The notes under the pieces: model-generated | What the model was told of the DNA's origin: nothing | Seen by the model: the letters and a program-made list of their open reading frames with translations, nothing else | Databases searched by the model: none | Part shown: one piece after another, positions 26,579 to 35,027 of the stretch | How positions within the stretch are numbered: the stretch's first letter is position 1 | Layout: each line of letters begins with the position of its first letter | DNA from: Streptomyces sp. GKU 895 | Lineage (GTDB): Bacteria > Actinomycetota > Actinomycetes > Streptomycetales > Streptomycetaceae | DNA: 35,027 bases | Reading direction: 5' to 3' | Assembly: GCA_002027195.1 (NCBI GenBank) | Contig: MWJO01000092.1 | Coordinates: forward strand, 1 to 35,027 | Position numbers and translations under genes: made by a program

Positions 26579-26633
26579 CAGCGCGTTCCCCCTCGTTCAC
26601 TGATTTTTAGCCACGCCCTGAGGTACGTAACGG

Positions 26634-26662
26634 CTCAGAGTCGTACTCAGACAGTTCTCAGA
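26634..26662. promoter_or_regulatory. Three phased CTCAGA repeats
   Basis: CTCAGA occurs at 26634, 26646 and 26657, that is 12 and 11 bp apart or about one helical turn, in the 234-bp gap upstream of the beta-propeller operon (56-84 bp before its ATG). This spacing fits a regulator binding direct repeats on one face of the DNA. The rest of the gap holds only a loose inverted repeat (CGGGCCG/CGGCCCG) that may terminate the ABC-F gene's transcript. Confidence 0.4.
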
Positions 26663-26812
26663 CGGCTCTTTCTATCACTCGGTACTGACAGAAACCCGGG
26701 CCGATCACCCCCTGTACCCAAGGGAGGACCGGCCCGTGATGCCACTGTTATGCGCCTTCACGCCCTCTTCACGCGGCGCGCGCGCCGCCCGCCTGCGCCG
26801 CCCCCGGGCGCC

Positions 26813-28615
<1,803 letters not shown>

Positions 28616-28689
28616 TTCTCTCCTGACGAGGGGGATCGATCAGCCTCCCAGCCTAATGGGCGCCACTGACGGACCGATCCCCGCGCAGG

Positions 28690-29782
28690 TCAGCGGCTCG
28701 CGGCCGTCCTGACCTCGTCGAGAAGGCCGTACATCGTCTGTCCTGGGCAGTCGGTCTGTAGCCAGTCGCGGTGGCCGCTGACGGTGGTCGCGTCCTTGGT
28801 GACGCCGTTGACCGGGTTGGTGTACGTGATCCTCGCCTGCGGGTCGAGGCCCTTGAAACGGGCGACGGCCTTGATCAGGCGGGTCAGCGAGGCCTTCGCC
28901 GCGTCCGTCGGCCCCTGGTCGGTGAGGGTGCCCAGCAGCGCGATGCCGAGGTTGCCGGAGTTGTAGCCGGAGGTGTGGAAGGCGGTGACGACGTCGCCGT
29001 CCGGGTCGAAGGCGGGGACACCGTCGTCGCCGGAGTAGCGGCCCTCGTAGACGACTCCGGCCTCGTCGATCAGGAAGTGGTAGCCGATGTCACCCCAGTC
29101 GAGGGTGATCGCGTGGTACTCGTAGATCGCCCGGACGGTCGCGGCCGGGTCGGCGTCGCCGTTCGGGGTGTCCGTGTGGTGGACGGTGATCGCCTGCAAC
29201 GGGTAGTACTTCTCCGGCGAGTTGACCGCACCGTTCTTGTACCGCTTCGACTCGTCCGCGCCCCACGCCGGCCGCGAGAGGTACTGCACGCCGCGCACCC
29301 GGGTGGGCTCCGAGGGCACCCGCACGGTGCGCCGCGGGCCGTCGGTGGTGTCGATGGCGAGCGAGCGCACGTCCGTCGTGCCGTCCGCCGCCTTCACCTC
29401 GTACGACGTGACGTCGCCGGCCGCGACCAGTGCCGTACCGCCGTCGTCGACGGTCGCGCAGCCGCCGCTCAGCGTCTTCCAGGCGCTGTCCGCGAGGCGC
29501 AGGGCGGCGCCGTCCCGGTCGCCGGCCCAGCGGACGCCGACGTAGGACGCGGCGAAGGCGACGGTGGCCGGGCCGGCGCCGGTGGTGGCGTCCGAGCGGT
29601 CGTCGGGAACTTCTCGGGCGTCGTACCGGCCGCGTCCGTACCGGAGTCGGCGTCGGAGCCGGCCGCGAAGACCACCGGGGTCAGGGCGGCCCCGGCGGCG
29701 ACGGCTCCGGCGGCGCCGATGACGCCGCGGCGGGACAGGGGCCGCTTGCGGCGGTGGGAGGGGGTGGGGGTTGTTCGGACAC
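28690..29782 (-). CDS. Tat-exported PGRP/N-acetylmuramoyl-L-alanine amidase (two frame breaks)
   Basis: The C-terminal amidase_2/PGRP domain is intact in one frame: AITVHHTDTPNGDADPAATVRAIYEYH (first zinc His), IGYHFLIDEAGVVYEGR, TAFHTSGYNSGNLGIALLG and VSGHRDWLQTDCPG with the second His and Cys ligands. It would cleave the muramic-acid to alanine bond of peptidoglycan outside the membrane. The Tat signal (SRRGVIGAAGAVAAGAALTP) is in another frame, and GTG 29782 (MSEQPP) in a third. One extra base at GGG 29605-29607 and one in the G runs at 29760-29770 give a continuous protein of about 364 residues. AAGG lies about 7 bases before GTG. Downstream of the sensor kinase; function in wall turnover or muropeptide release is inference. 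Confidence 0.82.
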
Positions 29783-29947
29783 GGTCGTGCCTTGCCTTTC
29801 AAGGGGGTCACTCGTCAGGGCACCGGGCGGCGTTCGGCATGCCGGACACCGTGTGGCGCTTGAAGTGGCAAGTGACCGTAGAGGCCCTTGGTTTCCCTCA
29901 AGTGCCGCTTTCCCAGTGCTTGGTGTGGAGATGGCGCGAAGACGTGG

Positions 29948-31939
29948 TCACATCCCGGCGCCGCCGAAGCCCGGTCGCTGCTGCGGGATGAGCGCCGCCG
30001 CGGGTGCCAGTCCGCGTCCGCCGGCGGCCAGTTCGCCGACCGGCATGTCGTCCCGCGTGAGCGCCTCGGGGATGAGGACCGCGGCCGTGACACCGCCACC
30101 CGGCGAGGAGCGCAGCTCCACCCGCAGCCCCTGGCGCTCGCGCAGCCGATTGACCACGAACAGGCCGATCTGCTTGGCGTCGAGGAGGTCGACCTTCTCG
30201 GACTGGATCTTGCCGTTGGCCTCGGCGAGGGCCTGCTCGTTCATGCCGAAGCCGCTGTCCTCGACCTCGATGAGCACACCGTCGCGCATCCGGGCCGCGC
30301 GCAGCTGCACCTTGGCGCTGGGCGGGGAGAACGCGGCGGCGTTCTCGACGAGTTCGGCGAGCAGGTGGATGACGTCGGCGACCGAGCCGCCGAGCACGGA
30401 CACCTTCGGCACGGCCCAGATCTGCACGCGCGGCGCGTTCTCGATCTCGGCGACGGCGGCCCGCAGCACGTCCGCCAGCGGGATCGGGTCCCGCCAGCCG
30501 CGGCCGGGGGCGATGCCGGACAGGATCAGCAGTGACTCGGAGTGGCGGCGCATGCGGGTCGCCAGGTAGTCGACGCGGTGCAGGTCCTGGAGGTCCTGCG
30601 GCTCCTGCCGGCGGCGCTGCATGCCGTCCAGCAGGTCCAGTTGGCGGTGGAGGAGGACCTGGCTGCGGCGGGCGAGGCTGACGTAGACGCCGGAGATGCC
30701 GCTGAGGAGTTCGGCGCGTTCGGAGGCCGCCTTGAGCGCGGCCCGCTGTACGGCGGTCAACGCGGTTCCCACCTGGGCGAGTTCGTCGCCGACGAGGCGC
30801 CGCAAGGGGGCCTCGGCGTCGATGTCGACGCCTTGTCCGGCGTGCAACTTCCGCATGGCCTGCGGCAGTCGGCGCCCGGCCACCTCCAGGGCGTCGTTGC
30901 GCAGGTCGAGCAGCTCGACGATGAGCCCGCGCCCGACGAGCACGGACACCAGCAGCGACAGCAGCACACCGACGAGGCCCAGCACCACGGCGACACCGGA
31001 GGCGCCGAGGGTGTCCCAGCCGAACGGGTCGGCCTGCGCGGCGGCTCCCGTACCGGCGCCGGTCTCGGCGGCCGTCAGGTCCTTCAGCGTCCCGGCGACG
31101 TCCGCGTCCCAGCCGTGCAGCAGCCCCGACGCCACGGCGGAGGCCCCCGGACCGGCGCTCCGCACCCGGTTCTCCACGGCCTGGACCCCGGCGTAGGCGT
31201 CGCCGTCCAGGATCTTCTCGTACGCCGTCCGGTGCTCGGCCTTGAGGTCGGCGGCCGCGGGCCCGAGCAGCCCGCGCCGGGTGGCGACCGCGCCGACGAA
31301 CTGCGTGTACTGCTGCCCGGTCAGCGTCCCGGCCGCCCGCGCCGCCCCGAGCAGCGCCTGCTCCTGGGCCAACGCCTCCCGCGCGCGGGCGAGTTCGAGC
31401 ACCACGCGCGCGTCGGACGCGGCATCCGTGCTCTGGTCGCCGGTGAGACCGCCCGCGACCGAGAAGGCGTCCTCGACGACCGCGGAGTACTTCGTGTACG
31501 CCACCGCGGACGTGGCGCCCTTGGCGGTCGCCTCGGTCCCCGTCTGCCCGAGCCCGTCGGCCGCACCCTTCAGCTTCTCGATGCGGCGGGGCAGACGCGC
31601 GTCGAGCAGCGCGGCGTCCGAGCTGGAGGCGTTGATGCCGTCCAGCAGCGCGGAGGCGGCCCGGTCGGTGGACCTGCGGACATCGGCGGGCACGGTCCGA
31701 CGCTCCATGACGGCGGTCCGCTCGGTCTGCAAGGCGGTGACGAACTCACCGACGGGGGTGAGCAGTTCGGCGTTGACGTCCTTGGCCCGCTCGGCGTCAC
31801 CGATGCTGGACGCGGTCGTCACGGCGGCGAATCCCCACAGCGCCATGAGCGACACGATGGGCAGCATGAGCAGGGAGACGATCTTGGCTCGGACGGATCT
31901 GGGGCGGAGTCTGCCGGTGGTGGTGCGGAGAACGCGCAT
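29948..31939 (-). CDS. Large sensor histidine kinase, CvnA/nitrate-sensor-like
   Basis: 663 residues from ATG 31939, chosen because GAGG lies 6 bases upstream and the protein then opens with a basic stretch and a TM helix (about 19-43). An extracytoplasmic helical sensor domain (about 45-300; NIT-like, many helices, ERTAVMERR) is followed by TM2 (about 305-330), a HAMP-like segment, a dimerisation region (about 410-500) and an HATPase domain with ELVENAAAFSPP (N box), EDSGFGM and GLFVVNRLRERQG. This is the layout of Streptomyces conservon kinases (CvnA), but the usual roadblock/CvnB-D partners are not adjacent. The tail RPGFGGAGM is disordered. Phosphoacceptor His not securely identified. Confidence 0.9.
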   Translation of the reverse strand: MRVLRTTTGRLRPRSVRAKIVSLLMLPIVSLMALWGFAAVTTASSIGDAERAKDVNAELLTPVGEFVTALQTERTAVMERRTVPADVRRSTDRAASALLDGINASSSDAALLDARLPRRIEKLKGAADGLGQTGTEATAKGATSAVAYTKYSAVVEDAFSVAGGLTGDQSTDAASDARVVLELARAREALAQEQALLGAARAAGTLTGQQYTQFVGAVATRRGLLGPAAADLKAEHRTAYEKILDGDAYAGVQAVENRVRSAGPGASAVASGLLHGWDADVAGTLKDLTAAETGAGTGAAAQADPFGWDTLGASGVAVVLGLVGVLLSLLVSVLVGRGLIVELLDLRNDALEVAGRRLPQAMRKLHAGQGVDIDAEAPLRRLVGDELAQVGTALTAVQRAALKAASERAELLSGISGVYVSLARRSQVLLHRQLDLLDGMQRRRQEPQDLQDLHRVDYLATRMRRHSESLLILSGIAPGRGWRDPIPLADVLRAAVAEIENAPRVQIWAVPKVSVLGGSVADVIHLLAELVENAAAFSPPSAKVQLRAARMRDGVLIEVEDSGFGMNEQALAEANGKIQSEKVDLLDAKQIGLFVVNRLRERQGLRVELRSSPGGGVTAAVLIPEALTRDDMPVGELAAGGRGLAPAAALIPQQRPGFGGAGM

Positions 31940-32061
31940 GGAGGACCTCAGATGGGTGGTTCGGGTGCGTACAACGCCCCTGAGGGGCGCGGGGAACTGC
32001 GCGACAAGCCACAACGAGCCCGCAGGCGCCACATCACCTGACGTGGCAGATCAGTTGGCGC

Positions 32062-32841
32062 TCACGCAGTAGCCAGCTCGACCTCACGAAGAATCTCCGC
32101 GGCGACAGCCGACTCATGCCGCTTCCCGGTCGGCGACAACGCCACGTACGCGGCGGCGAGGAACAGGAACGACCCCAGCACCACGGCCAGCGGGAAGATG
32201 AACTCGGTCGGCGTGGCGCCGCCCAACTCCGCACTGCTGGGCGACAGTCGAATGCTCACGGCGTACATCGCGGTGTAGTGCATGCTGCTCACGGCAAGCC
32301 CCATGACCAGCGCGGCGAGTGCGGCCAGCACACCACCGCGGACGATCAGCGTGAGCGTCAGCGCGGCGGTCGCCGCGACCACCGCGATCGCGACGGACGC
32401 GATGACGAGCGCGGGGTCGTAGTCGACCTGGCCGTGCAGGTTGAGCGCGGCCATGCCGGTGTAGTGCATGGCGGCGACCCCGACGCCCGCACCGAGACCG
32501 CCGAACGCCACAGAGGTGACACGGGACTTGCCGTACCCGGCGGTGAAGACGCCGGCCGCGACCACACCGATGGACATCAGCAGGCTGAGGACGGTGAGCG
32601 GGATGTCGTAGCGGATCGGCGTGCCCTCGACGCTGAAGCCGAGCATGGCGACGAAGTGCATGGTCCAGATGCCCGAGCCGATGGCGACGGAGGCGAGCGT
32701 CAGCCAGTTCCGTTTCGAGGCACCGTCCGCTTCGAGCGCCCTGACGGTGCAGCGCAGCCCGAGCGCCGATCCGACGCACGCCATGACATAGGAAAGGACG
32801 GGGGTGACCCAGCCGGCACTGAAGTGATCCATGTGGCCCAT
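32062..32841 (-). CDS. MHYT-domain integral membrane sensor
   Basis: 259 residues with seven TM helices and three copies of the MHYT motif: MHFVAM, MHYTGM and MHYTAM at roughly 60-bp-residue intervals near helix ends. MHYT domains are proposed to bind copper and sense gases (O2, CO, NO). Unlike PAS-GGDEF-EAL fusions, this is a stand-alone MHYT protein with a short cytoplasmic tail, so it must signal to a partner. ATG 32841 follows AAAGGAAG by 7 bases; GTG 32862 is also in frame. It lies 122 bp upstream of the large kinase on the same strand, making that kinase a candidate partner (inference). Confidence 0.93.
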   Translation of the reverse strand: MGHMDHFSAGWVTPVLSYVMACVGSALGLRCTVRALEADGASKRNWLTLASVAIGSGIWTMHFVAMLGFSVEGTPIRYDIPLTVLSLLMSIGVVAAGVFTAGYGKSRVTSVAFGGLGAGVGVAAMHYTGMAALNLHGQVDYDPALVIASVAIAVVAATAALTLTLIVRGGVLAALAALVMGLAVSSMHYTAMYAVSIRLSPSSAELGGATPTEFIFPLAVVLGSFLFLAAAYVALSPTGKRHESAVAAEILREVELATA

Positions 32842-32994
32842 GGGGGGACTTCCTTTCGCCACGGAGTACCACCGGTAAGGGGGACCGGAGTTGGCCGAAT
32901 CATGTCAGCCGTTTCCCTGGGACAGAGGGCGCCAAAAAGGACCATGGAGGGTATTGGTGAACATTAAAGTATTGTGGCGCAGCTAACATCTGAC

Positions 32995-33010
32995 CTGCAT
33001 GTTTATGCAG
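32995..33010. terminator. Small A/T-rich hairpin between MHYT gene and ispE
   Basis: CTGCAT-GTTT-ATGCAG forms a perfect 6-bp stem in the 234-bp gap 65 bases after the ispE stop (leftward). This gap is relatively A/T rich for the window and probably holds the MHYT promoter. Could be terminator or operator. Confidence 0.3.
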
Positions 33011-33075
33011 TCAACTACGAGACGGTGAAGGGTTCGAGGAGGATCGGGAGATCACCGGGAGGCTTTGACCGGGGG

Positions 33076-33978
33076 TCAGTTTCCGGCCACCACGGTCGCA
33101 CCCGGCGCGGGTCCCGACGCCACCCGCACAGAGCGGCACGTACCGGACACGCGGAGCGCCTCGGCCACCTTCGCCGCGGACTCCGGATCGCGCGCGAGGA
33201 ACGCCGTCGTCGGCCCCGACCCCGACACCAGCGCGGCGAGCGCACCGGCGGTGCGGCCCGCGGCCAGGGTGTCGGCGAGCTCCGGGAAGAGGGAGAGGGC
33301 CGCGGGCTGAAGGTCGTTGGAGACGGCGGCCGCGAGCGCGTCCGGGTCGCCCTCGGCGAGCGCGTCGAGCAGCGGCTCGGAGGCGACGGGCTCGGGCACG
33401 TCCGCGTGCTCCGTGAGCCGGTCGAACTCACGGAACACCGCCGGGGTGGACAGCCCGCGCTCGGCCATCGCGAACACCCAGTGGAACGTCCCGCCGACGT
33501 CGAGCGCGGTCAGCTTCTCCCCCCGCCCGGTCCCGAGCGCCGCTCCGCCGACCAGGCTGAACGGCACGTCGCTGCCCAACTCGGCGCAGATGTCGAGGAG
33601 TTCCTCACGGGAGGCCTGCGTGCCCCACAGCGCGTCGCAGGCGAGCAGCGCACCGGCGCCGTCCGCGCTGCCCCCGGCCATCCCACCGGCGACGGGGATG
33701 TCCTTGGCGATGTGGAGGTGGACCGCGGGTGCGATGCCGCGGCGCTCGGCGAGGATCAGTGCGGCCCGCGCCGCGAGGTTCGTCCGGTCGAGAGGGACGA
33801 GGGCGGCGTCCGGGCCCTCGCAGGTGACGCTCAGCTCGGCGGCGGGCGTGACCGTGACCTCGTCGTACAGGCCGACGGCGAGGAAGACGTTGGCGAGGTC
33901 GTGGAACCCGTCGGGACGCGCGGCCCCGACGGCGAGCTGGACGTTGACCTTGGCGGGAACGCGGACGGTGACGCTCAC
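33076..33978 (-). CDS. ispE: 4-(cytidine 5'-diphospho)-2-C-methyl-D-erythritol kinase
   Basis: MEP-pathway kinase that phosphorylates CDP-methylerythritol on the way to IPP and DMAPP. 300 residues, GHMP fold: N-terminal VRVPAKVNVQLAVGAARPDGFHDLANVF with the catalytic Lys, ATP loop PVAGGMAGGSADGAGALLA (about 100-118), GSDVPF, and the C-terminal ALVSGSGPTTAFL motif. GTG 33978 overlaps the ksgA stop by 4 bp (GTGA), so the two are translationally coupled; the ksgA-ispE pair is common in actinobacteria. The frame extends further upstream only because it reads through ksgA out of phase. Confidence 0.97.
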   Translation of the reverse strand: MSVTVRVPAKVNVQLAVGAARPDGFHDLANVFLAVGLYDEVTVTPAAELSVTCEGPDAALVPLDRTNLAARAALILAERRGIAPAVHLHIAKDIPVAGGMAGGSADGAGALLACDALWGTQASREELLDICAELGSDVPFSLVGGAALGTGRGEKLTALDVGGTFHWVFAMAERGLSTPAVFREFDRLTEHADVPEPVASEPLLDALAEGDPDALAAAVSNDLQPAALSLFPELADTLAAGRTAGALAALVSGSGPTTAFLARDPESAAKVAEALRVSGTCRSVRVASGPAPGATVVAGN

Positions 33979-34906
33979 GGCTGCTCCTGCTCCTGCTCCT
34001 GCTCCGGCTGGTGCATCGGCTCCGGCTCCGGCTGGTGCGTGGGCTCCTGCTTGTTCTCCGCGATCCGCGCGAACTCCTCCACCGTCAGCGACTCCCCGCG
34101 TGCCTGCGGTGAGACCCCGGCGGCGACGAGGGCGGCCTCGGCCGCGCCGCGGACCCCGCCCAGCCGGCCAGCGCGGCCCGCAGGGTCTTGCGGCGCTGCG
34201 CGAACGCGGCGTCCACGACGGCGAAGACCTCACGCTTGGAGGCGCTGGTCTTGATCGGCTCGGCCCGCCGGACCAGCGACACGAGCCCGCTGTCGACGTT
34301 GGGCGCGGGCCAGAACACGTTGCGCCCGATGGAGCCGGCCCGCTTGACCTCGGCGTACCAGTTCGCCTTCACCGACGGGACGCCGTAGACCCGGGAGCCG
34401 GGCCCGGCGGCGAGTCGGTCGGCGACCTCGGCCTGGACCATCACGAGGGTGCGCTCGATGCTCGGGAAGGTGTCGAGCATGTGCAGCAGCACGGGCACGG
34501 CGACGTTGTACGGGAGGTTCGCGACCAGCGCGGTCGGGGGCGGCCCCGGCAGCTCCTCGACGTGCATGGCGTCGGAGTGCACCAGCGCGAACCGCTCGGC
34601 CCGCCGCGGCATGCGCGCGGCGATGGTGGCGGGCAGCGCGGAAGCCAGTACGTCGTCGATCTCGACGGCCGTGACGCGGTCGGCGACCTCCAGCAGCGCG
34701 AGCGTGAGCGACCCGAGCCCCGGCCCGACCTCCACGACCACGTCGTCCGGCCGTACGTCGGCGGTGCGGACGATCCGGCGGACCGTGTTCGCGTCGATGA
34801 CGAAGTTCTGTCCGCGCTGCTTGGTCGGCCGGACACCGAGGACATCCGCGAGCTCACGGATGTCGGCGGGGCCGAGGAGGGCGTCGGGGGTGGGGCTGCT
34901 GGTCAC
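33975..34906 (-). CDS. ksgA: 16S rRNA (adenine1518/1519-N6) dimethyltransferase, one frame break
   Basis: KsgA/RsmA dimethylates two adenines in helix 45 of 16S rRNA during 30S maturation. Motifs: TKQRGQNFVIDANTVRRIV, SAM motif I VEVGPGLGSLTLALL, VTAVEIDDVLASAL, and the catalytic NLPYNVAVPVLL. GTG 34906 begins VTSSPTPDALL; no clear ribosome site. The frame as given ends in aberrant sequence at 34085; one extra base near 34141-34143 restores AEAALVAAGVSPQARGESLTVEEFARIAE and carries the frame to TGA 33975-33977, overlapping the ispE start (GTGA). The restored protein has about 310 residues and a repetitive acidic Gln/Pro tail encoded by a CTCCTG microsatellite. First gene of the ksgA-ispE pair. 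Confidence 0.88.
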
Positions 34907-35027
34907 GGGACAAGGGTACGGGGGCGGCTGCGCCGGTTCCGCCACAGATCTGTGTCGCCGGTGCCGGCCGTCACGCCCGCGCCGAGCCGCCGCCCCGCGC
35001 CGCAACCGTCAGCCCGCGCCGCAGCCG

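Noticed and set aside
29948..31939. A conservon (CvnA-B-C-D) operon
   Set aside because: The kinase has the CvnA layout but no roadblock, DUF742 or GTPase genes follow it; the next gene is the amidase.
33984..34060. Possible CRISPR-like or structural repeat
   Set aside because: The CTCCTG/GGCTCC units are hexanucleotide coding repeats for Glu/Gln/Pro in the restored KsgA tail, not spaced repeats.
34907..35027. Gene start at the right edge
   Set aside because: Only high-GC sequence without a recognisable start, ribosome site or motif; nothing can be supported.

Overview
The window is a high-GC actinobacterial chromosome segment, almost certainly from Streptomyces. The gene order tRNA-Gln, glmU, prs, rplY (ctc), pth, then ppc, desaturase/TetR, tam/tamR, galTEK, a sodium:solute symporter and finally ispE/ksgA is a familiar Streptomyces core-chromosome arrangement. 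Codon use (G/C in third positions), GTG starts and LAETG sorting signals agree. I see no integrase, transposase, phage gene or CRISPR array; the region looks like vertically inherited core plus lineage-specific regulators.

Layout. 131-1441 (-): NarL-type sensor histidine kinase, truncated neighbourhood at the window edge. 1603-2469 (+): double-HTH protein with a LAGLIDADG-like segment, running into tRNA-Gln(UUG) (2485-2557) with a strong terminator. 2671-6727 (+): housekeeping run glmU, prs, rplY, pth, which makes UDP-GlcNAc and PRPP, ribosomal protein L25 and recycles peptidyl-tRNA. 6780-8111 (+): a small membrane protein and a sortase-anchored wall protein, the latter ending in a 26-bp tandem repeat and a long hairpin. 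8257-10992 (-): ppc. 11296-12980 (+): fatty-acid desaturase translationally coupled to a TetR regulator, preceded by a tandem dyad that is a good operator candidate. 13009-14429 (-): CsbD-like protein, VOC protein and tam, with divergent tamR at 14519.

15030-16552: orphan LuxR-type response regulator and a GNAT acetyltransferase. 16526-19706 (-): galT-galE-galK, a Leloir operon with overlapping start/stop codons, divergent from a Na+/sugar symporter and a small two-TM partner (19816-21894). 21925-22631 (-): a second LuxR-type regulator with a broken frame. 22855-26578 (-): two paralogous membrane-anchored beta-propeller (PQQ-like) proteins with Gln/Pro/Tyr-rich tails. 26813-34906 (-): ABC-F ATPase, Tat-exported peptidoglycan amidase/PGRP, large CvnA-like histidine kinase, MHYT membrane sensor, ispE and ksgA.

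The most consequential observation is technical: four genes between 22.1 and 34.2 kb (response regulator, one beta-propeller protein, the amidase and ksgA) are each restored to full, family-like reading frames by adding one base to a short G/C run, six sites in total. That pattern points to base-deletion errors in the sequence rather than to four pseudogenes. The best biological leads are the HTH/LAGLIDADG-like protein abutting tRNA-Gln, the tandem operator of the desaturase unit, the tam-tamR operator, the 26-bp repeat at the end of the wall-protein gene, and the paired beta-propeller proteins.
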